From: Orobanche coerulescens
Lineage: Eukaryota > Streptophyta > Magnoliopsida > Lamiales > Orobanchaceae
Reading direction: 5' to 3'
Length of the DNA stretch: 64,000 nucleotides
Assembly (NCBI GenBank): GCA_033398695.1
Contig: CM065806.1
Coordinates: forward strand, 42,309,001 to 42,373,000
Translations under genes and position numbers: made by a program
Notes under the pieces: model-generated
Database searches by the model: none
What the model was told of the DNA's origin: nothing
The model's input: the letters and a program-made list of their open reading frames with translations, nothing else
Shown: piece by piece, positions 43,255-55,089 of the stretch
How the letters are laid out: every line of letters begins with the position of its first letter
How positions within the stretch are numbered: position 1 is the first letter of the stretch

Positions 43255-46200
43255 TAGCCTTCTAACTGAGCAATTCCGAAAATAATTTCGCCCAAAAATC
43301 TTCTGAAAAATCCAAAATTCAAAAAAAAAAAATCGCGGCCGAAAAACCTAGCTTGCATCCCGCCGCAATCTCTCTCACCTCCGATATGCAAACCAGACCT
43401 CCGCCGCTGTATTGCTAAAAACGAGAGACGAGAATTTCCGCGCGTAAATTTTCTGCACAGCGCAGTCGTACCAAAATCATGTTTACCGATTCGTTAACCA
43501 TCGGATCGGTGTGAATTTTGACAGCAACTTCCCAACATAAATATCTATATATTCAACGGTGGAGATTGGATTCTGAGTAATATTGGTTACTGAATCTGCT
43601 TCCGAACAGAAACATATTTTTACAAGAAAATTTGGAGATCCGACCTCATCCAATACCAAGCTGCTGCATCGCCGCGCTCGAGTCCTTTTTTCAGCCGATT
43701 ATCGAGCCCAGTAGCCCTTTCCTGGCGTTTCTCAACTCTCCATCTTTTCTTAATTAATGATTCATTTGTTCATTGATTTGTACACTTATGAATCTTACCA
43801 TGTTTATGTTTTACGTGAATATAGGAAAATATGTTGCTCATGACGACATGCACGCTATGGAAAGAAGTCATATTTATTATCCCATTCAAGGATCCAAGTA
43901 AATATGGAACCGAGTATCCACACAAATATGTTGCTCATGATGATGTGCATGCTATGGAGAAAAGTCAAATTTATTATCCCGTTCAAGGATCAAAGCAAAT
44001 ATGGAACCGAGTACCCGCGTAAGATTTTATTAAAGTTCCCGTTTTTCAATTCCTCTCGTTTGGGAATTTTTTTCGGGGGGAATTGGGTATTTGGGTTCTT
44101 TATCTCCCACGCTACTTTGCGGTGGATGAGACTATGAGAGGTAGTATCACTCTCGTATGTCGAAGTAAACTGTGTGACGGTCCTGGGGGAGTCACGGATA
44201 ATTGTTGAAAGTCGATATTTGTGGTTGTTGCATACACCACGTTTTGGGTGCGATTTGACGTCGTCGTTTTGTCGATTTTAAACCAACAATTAAAAAAAAA
44301 ATGAACATTGTCGGTAACGGTAAAGTTATGACTTGTTCATAATTAGTCACGAATTAGTGACGTACAAATGGGACAAACATCGATTGCGACGGATATGTCG
44401 TGGTTAAAACGGATTTGTCACGTTGAATTGAGTGACCACCACGTTGGTCTTGACTCAATCTCATACTTGGAAAACTCCATCTTTCATCCTATTAAAATAA
44501 AATATTGCATGTGGGTGTAGTCATGCACCATCTCCTTGCAATATGATATATGAAAGAATGTAAGAGTACTTCTCATAAATTTTAACATGTAAAGCAATGA
44601 CATATTGCGGCCTTATATATTTGACTATGTTTATTCGATCTTATTGGATGGTCAAGACGAGTTGGTTATGGTATATTCATTATGTCTCATGGTTCAAAAT
44701 GCTTAATATTGATGCACCGCGTTGCATCCATATAACATGGCTATTATGACGTATACTTGCAAATTGAGAATTAAAATTCTTGGTTGATTTGATGCACTTG
44801 GGTGGATTTTGTCTACACTTTTGATCATGACTAGGCTCATCCTCCTTGGTATTTGTTTATGCTTTGAAAGTTCAAACGGAATAAGTGGTTTTTAAACAGC
44901 CGTAGTTGTACCGACATTCCTACTTTCTCTGCAAGTCTACCAAGTTGTAGTTACCGAAAGGATCATTAGTCGAGATAAGAAATCGAACACCTGCTGCGTT
45001 TAAACGCACCTATGGCTGTCATTGCCATGTTTTTGCATCAACACTTATGCCATTGGATATGGTCTCAACCTTGTTTTCTCACTATACTTGGGAAATACTA
45101 AAGCAGCCACTTAAAACATGCACTGTGATCTGAGTTTAATGATCCATGTGGGTCACAATCTATGGATAGAAAGATACGAAAGTCTAGTTTCCAGAACATC
45201 TGACCATTCGTCCATAGCCTTCCTAACAAGAGAGTTATCGCTGTTTTAGTGAACAAAGGTCAAGCTGCGCGAAATTTTATTTCCAGCAATTGTGCTAACT
45301 TTTGTCCCAACCAACTTGGTTCCCATATTGAATTTGCAAGTGGTCTTATGACACATATTTTTCAACCTCTTTTTGGCCGAATTTTCCATAGATGATGCAA
45401 TTTTTGGTATGCATTGTACGCTAAAAATATCATCTTTTAAATGTTGAAAAACAGTTTCCTTGGGGAAGCCCAAAATACGCACCCTTATAAGAAGGTCGAG
45501 CGTGTGCATGGTAGTTTTACACCATGCTTGTGTCGTAACTTTGCCCCTTAGGCATATAACCTTGCCATGTTATGCACTCAATATGATAGATCACTTTGAT
45601 CGTAGCTAGTATAAAATCTCTATGTTGTTAGAGTGTTCGCTATGCTCATGTTTCTAAAATTTTGCAAGCGAAATTGAGTGCGTATTAAGCTATTTTCAAG
45701 GAACACGATATTTTTGGATTTCGGTTTATAAATCTATTGTGACTATGATGACTTGGTCATCACAATCAATGAGTGGTATAATGCTCAAGTTGTTGAACGC
45801 TGAATGGTGTTTTCTAGTCACATATGTTCCGTAATAATTAAACCATGTTATGAATCGATGACATATATGCCAAACTGTATCACTCATAGCATCTCATTGC
45901 GATTTGTGAGAATAAAATCTCATGCATCACTTGTATTGGATATGTGAAAAGGAAAAATATTCATGAGTCAATATGGTCTGGCTTGCATCGATTTTTGTAA
46001 CCAGAAGATGTATTGGGACATTGACACATTAGGCTTTAATAGTCTGGACAGTTTGATGATCCATACACTACGGTATTGCCATGGACATCATTTTTTCTTT
46101 GAACAAATAAGCTAACTGGATCATAGACACCAAAGTACGTTGGTGGAGTCGTGAGCAGGGCTCATGACCGATGATGATATTTATGTCACCCGCGTCTTGC

Positions 46201-47199
46201 TTTCATAAGCATATGTGACGCCAAAGACCCCCAATAATCTTTCTTAGCCATGTTCATTGATTAAAGCTTATTCTTTGGCACGATTAGGATATGGTACCCT
46301 CCTATGCTAAAGAGAATAATGTAGCGACTCGCATAAGCATGGTGCTGAGTCCTGCCTTTTCACCGAGTCTTTATACATGCATGATCATAAGTATTATCCT
46401 GGGTGGATTATGATGTTATGATGGTGTTCACAAATAGTCGTACTCAAGTAATAACATTTATATGTTATGTGGTTCCTTTGACAATGATTGATAAGTTGAT
46501 GAAACCTGAGTTTATAGTTGTCCAACTTGCGGACCAATCATTGTAAAGGTCAGTTCACCTAATTTTAGACCAAGTCTTAAAGTGAAATTCTAACAAATAC
46601 TTCATAACATCTAAGGCTGCCTTCTCACAAATTTTGATGCCATTTGGAGGCTTGGAAGGAGGTGAACCACTTAAATGAAGTTTTCACATACTACTAGCCG
46701 TCCTATCGACCAGTTCGATGTCATTTCGACCGGTTTCTGACCACAAGGTTGATGGTTTTTGAATCCTAAACACCCATTTATACATGCTCACGAAATTTTG
46801 AGGTGTTTGGGGCTGGTGAAGGGAGTCAAACCTTCAAGAAAGCACTAGAGGTTCGATAAAACCAACAACTTATCATCGGTTCAATCGTTTCTTTATGTTC
46901 GATCCCGGTGGTGCATGGTGGCGGTTTTGTTGGATTCTCAAGACCAGTAGCTACGGTTATGTAGCATAGGTCAACATGTGATATTCACCTATACCTATCA
47001 TCATTCAAATGCTTAGTTACAAGTGTAACCATATGCATTTTGTTAACTGGATTCTGTTAACAATAAACCTTTATCGTCCACATGTTCATGTGCCAAAGTG
47101 AGTCACCACAATGCATTATGACGGGTTATAAATGATGAATATGACATGTGCTTTCACTCATAGTCTGCTTAAAATATACCTTGGCAGACGATCTCGTAA
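43255..47199 (+). other. Unreadable internal region of element A
   Basis: This stretch should hold gag, protease and integrase, but I cannot read a continuous domain. It contains a 97-bp tandem duplication (43827-44020). Either it is very old or the element has lost these genes. Confidence 0.45.
43827..44020. repeat. 97-bp tandem duplication in element A
   Basis: Units start AAATATGTTGCTCATGA at 43827 and 43924 and both end GGAACCGAGTA plus a few bases. The 97-base period changes reading frame between copies. The units differ at about ten positions. Confidence 0.85.
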
Positions 47200-47950
47200 G
47201 TCACTTTGATGAGCCAGTCTTCCCATCGTTAGGGAGAGATGCGAACAATCATGTTCGAGTAGAACGACTTAGATTTGTCGTAGTTTGTCCCTACTGTGTC
47301 TCACCAAGTTTCCTAAAGTGACGAGATTAAATACATGCTGCAAACATGTCTGCAAGGATTGTGTCCGGTCATGGACGTTCGTCACCTATAAATGGTGATA
47401 TGGTAACACCACAAATAGTGGTAGACGGTGTTACTTGGCCGTGAATCTCATCGAGTATTGAGATGCCACTTGGTTCGATAAATACTCTCGCTAAGAATGT
47501 ATGCGAGTTTGGTACATGAAACTTGATCATATGATCAAATGAACTCATCTGTCTCATGTGATTCTGGATTATAGTCATCATTGGGGGACGCCTCAATGAA
47601 TGCCAATCCATAAAGAGTACTCTATGAATAAAGCCAGTACATGAGGACGTGGAATGTGAGTTTAATCGAACCATACTTCGTTAAAAATATACAACATTGT
47701 AGCATTGGCCTAAAATGGAAACATATGCGACTCCGGTATAAACAAAGTGATAGCCCTTTGTTGAAGTGGTACCGACACTCCAAAGATAAGATCTATCCGT
47801 ATACTTTGTTAAAGCGAGTGAGAGAAGGAGTTAAACTCACCTCATGGCGCGAGGTTTCTCATGAATGCACTGGAATCGACTACGATGACACGAAACTAAG
47901 TTGTGCTATCGTAATGGATGTTATAGCATTCACTATCTTTTCAGTTAGAT
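47200..47950 (+). pseudogene. Integrase-RT linker and RT remnant of element A
   Basis: Plus-strand frames show FDEPVFPSLGRDA, then IHAANMSARI (compare the SHIPAANAPARI linker of copia polyproteins), and further on TGIDYDDTKLSCAIVMDVIA, matching the GIDYDETYSPVMDVITFRYL block of RT in scattered positions. Several stops and frame changes lie between. This is enough to assign the strand and family but not a functional domain. Confidence 0.6.
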
Positions 47951-49175
47951 AGTTTCCCAAAGCGCGTGCGGTTGTGGTTAAATCTTATCTTAGTGGGGAA
48001 CTAAGTTAAGTGATAAAAGGATCTCGTGGTGGATCAGACTCAAATCAAGTGGCTCCTGACCACGAAGCGCATTGACAAGTGAATGTCGGGAACGCATACT
48101 AAGTATATACTTGATTTGGAAGAGATATAAAGCTTTTGCGTGTAAAACTAAGGGTTTATAGTGATGTACTCTTGTGAGACTAAGAGATTCTGCTAAATCC
48201 AAAGTTAAGAATGAAAGGATCTTGGGGACACTTGATGATGCGTATTCATCAATCGGTTTAAGGCAATCTAAGGGACGGTTTCCCTAAGAGACGATAAAGT
48301 AATACCTATATGATTCCCAATGACTAGCCGAAGTCATAATAAGACTTGGCTCACTTAAGTGATGATGCGGTCTTAAGAGAAAAGTACGGTATTATGTACT
48401 CATGTTTGACTCGATGTACTCATTCGTAATAATCCGGTAAAGCCACTGTGATGATGGCCTAGGATGCGCTCACGCAATGTCTGTGATTGACAAGAAGCTT
48501 GAAGCTCGCTCTATCTCGATAAAAGGACACTTGAAAACCGATAACCAAATTTGCTCAGAATGTGTTGGTCTATCTTCCATATGACCTACAAGGCAGCTCA
48601 CGTGTTGGAAAATGGTGAAACTGGTACCATTGGAAAGGTCTGTGTCTACTTTCCAAGGAAATCAACCATTTGATCACATCCATCATGTTGAGTGACATAT
48701 GACTATTGTTGCAAAGTAGGATAGGATATATCCGGTAATTTGCTGAGTCAACTTCGATAGAGCTTTGTGATCTGCTCAGGTCGATCTAGGTTATATACTG
48801 TATGTGAATGAAAAGATACGGGTGTCTACTTTTCATAAGTTCTTACAGTTTCGTTGATACCTATTGAATCGAAGAAGTTATGACTGATTTAGTGCACTGA
48901 GGTCAAGACTTTAGAAAACTTGATTTTCGGATAAGTCTTTAGCGACTCTGCACTTTGGATGTGTCGCGCTCTTTTTGTCCTTAGACCAAGGTTTGTTTTT
49001 TCCCATTGGGTTTTCACTTGGTAAGGTTTTTAACGAGGCGACCTATGAGAACATCCATACAATGATGCGTTGTACTTCTGTTCAACGTAGACCAAGAGGT
49101 ATTTTTCCCACTGGGTTTTTCCTTGGTATAGTTGCGGGGGCAACTTGGCATCTGACTCCTATGATTTGAGGTACT

Positions 49176-49360
49176 CATCAGGGGGAGTCATTATGTATAC
49201 ATCAGGGGGAGTATACATGACATGTTATGTTGGTGCGTTGCAATCTTTTCCTCATCAAGCCTTTATTTTTCCCATGGGGTTTTGGTTTGGCTTGGAATAG
49301 GTTTTTACGAAGGCAACATCTTCTGCACCATTGTTGTATTAGTGCTCGACACAGGGGGAG
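49176..49360 (+). other. Three CAGGGGGAG polypurine tracts before the 3' LTR of element A
   Basis: CATCAGGGGGAG at 49176-49187 and 49200-49211, and CACAGGGGGAG at 49350-49360 directly before the LTR. The last is in the PPT position. The others are extra copies 150-180 bases upstream. Confidence 0.75.
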
Positions 49361-49464
49361 TGTTTCGGGAATTATTATTTCCGTGATGTGTCTTACCTAA
49401 TACTGGTTGTAGATACATAGATGGAAGGTTATAGATCCTTCTAGAGGTAGTAGGATCCTATTAG
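49361..49464 (+). repeat. 3' LTR of element A, truncated by element B
   Basis: TGTTTCGGGAATTATT to GGATCCTATTAG, matching the first roughly 100 bases of 43005-43241. The rest is displaced beyond the insertion and not in the window. Confidence 0.85.
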
Positions 49465-49624
49465 TATTAGAATATTTGATTTTTCTTGATTTGCATTACT
49501 GTCATCATCCATATATAAGGATTACAAGAGATAATTCTAGATACTAAACATGGGTTGGTCCTAAATAAATACAAATGGGCCTTAATACAATCACTAACTA
49601 GAAATACATAAGATGTCTCTAACA
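49465..49624 (-). repeat. 3' LTR of element B
   Basis: On the minus strand it begins TGTTAGAGACATC after a CAACTGCGGGGGCG polypurine tract. The far end reads TAATA instead of the expected TAACA, one substitution. Confidence 0.75.
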
Positions 49625-49691
49625 CGCCCCCGCAGTTGGAGCGGGAGGAGTTCAGACGCTCAAACTGGATCTAAATTCTTCAAACAAGGTG
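49625..49691 (-). pseudogene. C-terminal end of the pol frame of element B
   Basis: On the minus strand this encodes the end of the ADIFTNGLP...LFEEF tail that starts right of the nested element at 54630. Only the last roughly 20 codons lie here. Confidence 0.65.
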
Positions 49692-49696
49692 GAAGG

Positions 49697-49961
49697 TGTT
49701 AGTTGTACATTTGGCTCAACACTAAAGTCTACATATGTATCCTTGATTGAAGATTTGATGAGCTGTAGATTGGCTCAACACTAAAGTCTACATATGTATC
49801 CTTGATTGAAGATTTGATGAGCTGTAGATTGGCTCAACACTAAAGTCTTGATAGGCTCCTCATTAATAGTGTCAAGCTTTGTAATCTATTTATTTGACAT
49901 GTATCGTTCAGATGTAAGCACAAGACAATAAACACAATCATTATGATTATTCCTTGTTTTA
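49697..49961 (+). repeat. 5' LTR of element C, with an internal 59-bp tandem repeat
   Basis: TGTTAGTTGTACATTTGG to CCTTGTTTTA. A 59-bp unit starting GGCTCAACACTAAAGTCTAC occurs two and a third times. Confidence 0.95.
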
Positions 49962-49979
49962 TGGTATCGGAGACTACTG
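49962..49979 (+). other. Primer binding site of element C
   Basis: TGGTATCGGAGACTACTG immediately after the LTR, iMet-like in the first bases. Confidence 0.8.
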
Positions 49980-50078
49980 AAAGACGCATGTGTTAACAAA
50001 CCCCAAAATCATTTAACAGCAGATTTTTCTCCTTCCTCCCTCAAAACCCTAGCAACCCCATCGTCTTCTGCCATCATC

Positions 50079-50938
50079 ATGACCAACTCACAAACACCTC
50101 CACCACCCACGGGTCTAACCCTTGTGGAAAAACTATACGCAGTCCACAACATTAACGCTCTTGTACCCGAGAAACTTGATCTCGATGAATCAAACTATTC
50201 ATCTTGGTCTTACTTTTTCAAAGGTCATTGCACCAACTTCGGTGTCTTAACGCACATCGACGAATCTGCTGCTTCTACATTAACACCACCAATGGACGAA
50301 TGGCTCACGGCTGATTCAATTGTCAAGTCGTGGATTTTTCTCACTCTTTCTTCAGCCCTTAGAAAACGGTTGATCAAAGCAAACCCTACAACGGCTAAAG
50401 CCGCTTGGGACACAATTGAAATCATCTTTCAAGATAACAAACGAACACGCGTGGTTGCCTTAAAAGGCGAGTTACGTTTGATCCAAATGGGGGAGCAAAC
50501 ATCAGATGCTTACTTCTCGAAAATCGACTCGATCCTCACGTTGCTCACTGATCTAGGATCGAATATGAGTGATGATGATGTTGTCATGTATGCTATAAAT
50601 GGCTTAAGTGACAAGTATCAAAACCTTGCTATGATCATTGCCCATAAGGATCCGTTTCGGATCTCGCTACGGTGCGCTCCATGGTCATGATGAAGAGTTG
50701 CGGATACGGTCGAAGACGCCCATATAGCCTCCTAACAATACTTCGAGCTCTCCTCAAATCTTATTGGCTCAAACAACTAATAGTCAAGCCAATGATGGAC
50801 GTGCAACTCGTGATCGGGACACTCGCAACAATGGTAGTTGACCCAATACCGAGGTATGTAGGAACTTTTGTCGAGGTTATTGCATTTGGGGTGCTAGCTG
50901 TCGGTATCTACACGATACATCTCGCTACAATAGTGTAA
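50079..50938 (+). pseudogene. gag of element C with CCCH zinc finger
   Basis: From MTNSQTPPPPTGLTLVEKLY the frame holds the RE1-type Gag: LDLDESNYSSWSYFFKGHC, ADSIVKSWIFLTLSSALRKR, AAWDTIEIIFQDNKRTRVVA and LLTDLGSNMSDDDVVMYAIN. It frameshifts near 50655. In the next frame a CCCH-type finger CRNFCRGYCIWGASCRYLHD is found at about 50855-50920, typical of this Gag group in place of the CCHC knuckle. The Met lies about 100 bases inside the PBS. Confidence 0.88.
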
Positions 50939-51186
50939 ATCGCAACATGGTACACAGTAATATGCGTACTCCTACTTCTAGTCCTACAATGCATAATCGA
51001 CCAATTATACTTCCCTGGATTAGACTTAAATGCCCAATGACTACTAAAGTTACTTCAAGCCCAACAGGCTCTTTTGGCCCAATTTGATTTGCAATCCTCG
51101 CCAAATAAGCGAGCCCATCAGCTCCCCGGTTTTCATACAACACAGCCCAACGAATCCGCCTTCACTATCTCCACAACAAGCTTTAT

Positions 51187-51773
51187 TTGCAACGGTTCAC
51201 GGCTCGAAATCGATCAAGTTCACCTAGTCAAGAGACGATGTTACCACATGCTTTTAACACTATGACACTATCAGATCCCGCTAATGCAAATTGGAACATG
51301 GATACGGGTGCGTCCTCTCATCTTAACTCTTGTGCTAGTAATCTTGATACTACTTTTAATTCTCGTATTTATCCATCTGTTCTCGTTGGTGATGGGAATT
51401 CCATTCCCGTTACTAATACAGGCCATAGCACTTTACCAACTCCTCATCGCACCCTTCACTTAAATAATGTTTTAATTACACCCAATATTGTCAAAAATTT
51501 AATTTCTGTTCGCTAATTTGTTCGTGAAAATAAATGCACCATTGAATTTGATGAGTTTGGTTTTTCTGTGAAGGATTTTCGGACCCATCAAATTCTTCTC
51601 CGATGTGATAGCACGGGTGATCTCTACCCGGTCACATCTCCATCTTATCCTCAAGTTTTTCTGGTCGGTCAACAAACGTAGCATCAACGCCTTGGTCATC
51701 CTGGAAGTGACGTGCTACGTTCTTTAGTTAATAATAATTTAATTTCATGTAATAAGACTAAGTCTCCCGTGCT
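51187..51773 (+). pseudogene. Protease and pre-integrase of element C
   Basis: ANWNMDTGASSHLNSCASNL carries an intact D-T-G-A retropepsin site. Then HLNNVLITPNIVKNLISVR is followed by a stop (CAA-to-TAA by comparison with relatives), and HQRLGHPGSDVLRSL (zinc-binding start of integrase) follows another stop at 51679-51681 (TGG-to-TAG). Confidence 0.88.
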
Positions 51774-53423
51774 TTGCCATGCTTGCGACAGCAAGCACGT
51801 GCGACTCCTTTTTCACTTTCTGAAACAGTTGTTAAGTCTCCTTTTGATATTATTCATTCTGATTTATGGACATCTCCACTTTCGAGTGTTTCGGGTATTA
51901 AATATTATGTCTTGTTTCTTGATCACTTTTCGCATTATTTATGGGTATATCCATTACGCAATAAATCAGATGCATTGTCAAAATTTATTCATTTCCGTGC
52001 TTATGTTAAAAATCACTTTAATTGTGACATCAAATCCTTGCAATGTGACCATGGGGGTGAATTTGATAACAATGCCCTACACCAATTATTTTCATCCAAT
52101 GGCATAACCATTCGTTTTTCCTGTCCAAAAACGTCTCAACAAAATGGCAAATCGGAACGTATGATACGTACCATTAACAACCTCATCCGCACTTTAATTT
52201 TTCAAGCCCACCTACCACCAACATTTTGGGTTGAAGCGCTTCACATGGCTGCCTACCTTTTAAACATTTTGCCATCGACTGCCATTCAAAATGAGATTCC
52301 TCACACACGCCTTTTTAAGACTACACCTAATTATGCAGATCTCAGTGTTTTTGGGTGTCTTTGCTACCCTCATGTTCACACCAATCATAAGCTTGAACCC
52401 CGAGCCACTCCATCAATATTCCTTGGCTATCCTACCAGTCACCGCGGGTATAGGTGTCTCGACTTGAATACGGATAAAATCATCTTATCTCGTCACGTGA
52501 CCTTTGATGAGACGGTTTTTCCGTACGGGTCAATGACTCCTAATGCCTCACCCTCATACACGTTTTTAGACTCGTCCCCGAACTTTATACAACAACACAT
52601 ACTCACCCATATACAACCCACCACGACTCCTGTCCATTCTGATTCACTAGCTTCAACTACTATTGTACCTGATTCTCCTCTTCATGGCCCACAACATACA
52701 ACCAATGTTACATCACAACCGAACCCGAATCCAGCTTCCACTCATCCCATGGTCACTCGCTTTCGTGTCGGTACAAATCGTCCTACTCAACGTTACACTC
52801 TTCATGTGTCCACCATTTCCCCACTTCCCAAGTCGTATAAACAAGCGTTTAATGATCCTAATTGGTATAGTGCTATGCTTGATGAATGTAATGCGTTAAT
52901 TAAGAATAGTACTTGGATTCTAGTGCCTCGGCCTTCGGGGGCGAACATTGTTCGTTCTTTATGGCTTTTTCGGCATAAGCACAATGCAGATGGTAGTCTT
53001 AATCGCTACAAGGCTCGTCTTGTTGCGAATGGTAGCACTCAACTTACAGGTATTGATGTGGATGAGACTTTTAGTCCGGTGGTTAAACCGGCTACTATAC
53101 GTACTGTGCTCAGTCTTGCTATTTCTCGTCATTGGCCGGTTCACCAGCTGGATGTCAAGAATGCTTTTTTGCATGGCTCGTTATCTGAGACTGTTTATAT
53201 GCATCAGCCTCCTGGTTTTCGGGATTCAAGGCATCCTGATCATGTTTGTTTATTACAGCGATCGCTCTATGGTGCAAACAATCCTCGGGCGTGGTTTCGG
53301 TTTGCGGCTATCTTGCTACTCGGATTGGTTTTCATCATAGTCGATGTGACTCTTCTCTTTTCATTTACAGACAGGGGTCGGACATTGCTTACTTACTGCT
53401 TTATGTTGATGATATTGTGTTGA
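51774..53423 (+). pseudogene. Integrase and reverse transcriptase of element C (549-codon open frame)
   Basis: The integrase core is complete: IIHSDLWTSPLSSVSGIKYY, CDHGGEFDNNALHQLFSSNG and NGKSERMIRTINNLIRTLIF supply D, D and E. It is followed by the C-terminal HVTFDETVFPYG block and a Pro/Thr-rich linker. RT begins with WILVPRPSGANIVRSLWLFR and goes through YKARLVANGSTQLTGIDVDE and VHQLDVKNAFLHGSLSETVY. Small deletions in LYGANNPRAW, where relatives read LYGLKQAPRAW, and a missing G shortly after shift the frame before the YVDD box. Confidence 0.92.
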
Positions 53424-54369
53424 CTGCATCTTCTACAGCTTTTCTACAGCGTATTATTGCTTCTCTACATACTGAGTTTTCTATGACTGATTTGGGGCCT
53501 CTTAATTATTTTTTGGGTATTTCTGTGACTCGTAATACTTCTGGGATGTTTTTATCCCAAGAGAAGTATGCGACTGAGGTTCTTGAGCGTGCTAGCATGC
53601 TTATTTGTAATCCGTGTCGTACTCCGGTTAACACGGATTCAAAGCTTTCTGCTGATGGTGATCATGTTTCAGATCCTACTTTGTATCGTAGTCTTGCAGG
53701 GGCTCTACAGTATTTGACCTTCACGCGGCCCGATATATCTTATGCGGTTCAACAGGTTTGTCTCTTTATGCATGATCCTCGGGAGCATCACTTTTCTGCT
53801 CTCAAGCGGATCTTGCGGTATGTTCGTGGCACCTTGACTTATGGTTTGCAGCTTTATCCATCTTCGACGTCTTCCTTGGTTGCTTATTCTGATGCAGATT
53901 GGGCTGGGTGTCCGACTACACGTCGGTCTACCTCTGGTTATTGTGTTTTTCTTGGCAATAATCTTCTATCCTGGTCCTCCAAGCGCCAGTTTACTCTCTC
54001 TCTCGATCTAGTGTCGAGGCTGAATATCGAGGTGTTGCCAATGCGGTTGCGGAAACTTGCTGGCTACGCAATCTTTTACGAGAGCTTCATACGCCACTGT
54101 CCACGGCTACGATTGTTTATTGTGACAATGTGAGTGCGGTCTACCTTTCCTCCAATCCTATGCAACATCAACGCACAAAGCATATTGAGATTGACATACA
54201 CTTTGTTCGCGATTTGGTTGCTACTGGTCATGTTCGAGTTCTGCATGTTCCCTCTCGCTATCAATATGCGGACATTTTTACTAAAGGCTTGCCTACGGCT
54301 TTGTTTGAGGAGTTTCGCTCCAGTTTGAGTGTTCGTTGTCCTCCCGCTCAAACTGCGGGGGAGTGTTAG
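53246..54369 (+). pseudogene. RT C-terminal half and RNase H of element C
   Basis: The frame with LLLYVDDIVLTASS (catalytic), LGISVTRNTSGMFLSQEKYA, LQYLTFTRPDISYAVQQVCL and SDADWAGCPTTRRSTSGYCV runs to about 54020. Then the RNase H part shifts frame (SVEAEYRG-like, then VYCDNVSAVYLSSNP) and ends HVPSRYQYADIFTKGLPTAL. The stop at 54367-54369 overlaps the start of the 3' LTR. Confidence 0.92.
54353..54363 (+). other. Polypurine tract of element C
   Basis: CTGCGGGGGAG directly before TGTTAG of the 3' LTR. Confidence 0.85.
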
Positions 54370-54629
54370 TTGTACATTTGGCTCAACACTAAAGTCTACA
54401 TATGTATCCTTGATTGAAGATTTGATGAGCTGTAGATTGGCTCAACACTAAAGTCTACATTTGTATCCTTGATTGAAGATTTGATGAGCTGTAGATTGGC
54501 TCAACACTAAAAGTCTTGATAGGCTCCTCATTAATAGTGTCAAGCTTTGTAATCTATTTATTTGACATGTATCGTTCAGATGTAAGCACAAGACAATAAA
54601 CACAATCATTATGATTATTCCTTGTTTTA
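54364..54629 (+). repeat. 3' LTR of element C
   Basis: Matches 49697-49961 with about two to three differences. It is followed by the GAAGG target duplication. Confidence 0.95.
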
Positions 54630-55089
54630 GAAGGAAGTCCATTGGTAAAAATATCGGCATACTGATAGCGAGAAGGGACATGTAGAACGCGAACTTGTCC
54701 AGCGGTAACCATGTCACGAACAAAGTGTATGTCTATCTCAATGTGTTTAGTGCGTTGATGTTGAACCGGGTTAGCTGATAGATATATGGCACTAACGTTA
54801 TCACAGTAGACCAGAGTAGCAGACAACAGCGGAGAATGTAGCTCACGGAGCAAGTTACGAAGCCATGCGGTCTCAGCCACAATGTTAGCAACACCACGAT
54901 ATTCAGCTTCGGCACTTGAACGGGAGAGGGGTGCTGACGTTTAGATGACCAAGACAGTAGATTACCACCCAAGAAAACACAATAACCGGAGGTAGACCGA
55001 CGTGTGGAGGGGTAACCTGCCCAATCAACATCTGTATAACCAACAAGAGAAGTAGTAGATGAGGAGTATAAATGAAGACCATGATCCAA
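54630..55089 (-). pseudogene. RNase H domain of element B
   Basis: VGYTDVDWAGYPSTRRSTSG (in one frame) then AETAWLRNLLRELHSP, VYCDNVSAIYLSANPVQHQR and HVPSRYQYADIFTNGLPS (in another). The frame ends at the insertion point of element C, and the last codons are at 49625-49691. Confidence 0.88.

Larger units (their letters stand above)
43005..49464 (+). mobile_element. Eroded Ty1/copia element (A) with 237-bp LTRs
   Basis: The left LTR (43005-43241) is followed by TGTTATCAGCACG, the PBS context common in copia elements with short LTRs. The 3' end has repeated TTTTTCCCACTGGGTTTTTC-like sequence and CAGGGGGAG tracts before the right LTR, which starts at 49361 and is cut after 104 bases by element B. 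Weak integrase-to-RT linker and RT traces are seen at 47200-47950. Most coding is unreadable. Confidence 0.8.
49697..54629 (+). mobile_element. Ty1/copia element (C, RE1-like) nested antisense in element B
   Basis: LTRs at 49697-49961 (265 bp) and 54364-54629 (266 bp) differ at only about two to three positions. The target duplication GAAGG lies at 49692-49696 and 54630-54634. An exact-position PBS, gag, protease, integrase, RT, RNase H and PPT follow copia order. The LTR ends in TTTTA rather than CA. Coding is broken by at least two point stops and several frameshifts despite the LTR identity. Confidence 0.95.

Noticed and set aside
47641..47952. 103-codon plus-strand frame as a free-standing gene
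   Set aside because: It contains the GIDYDD block of a copia RT and lies inside the eroded element A, so it is treated as part of the pol remnant.
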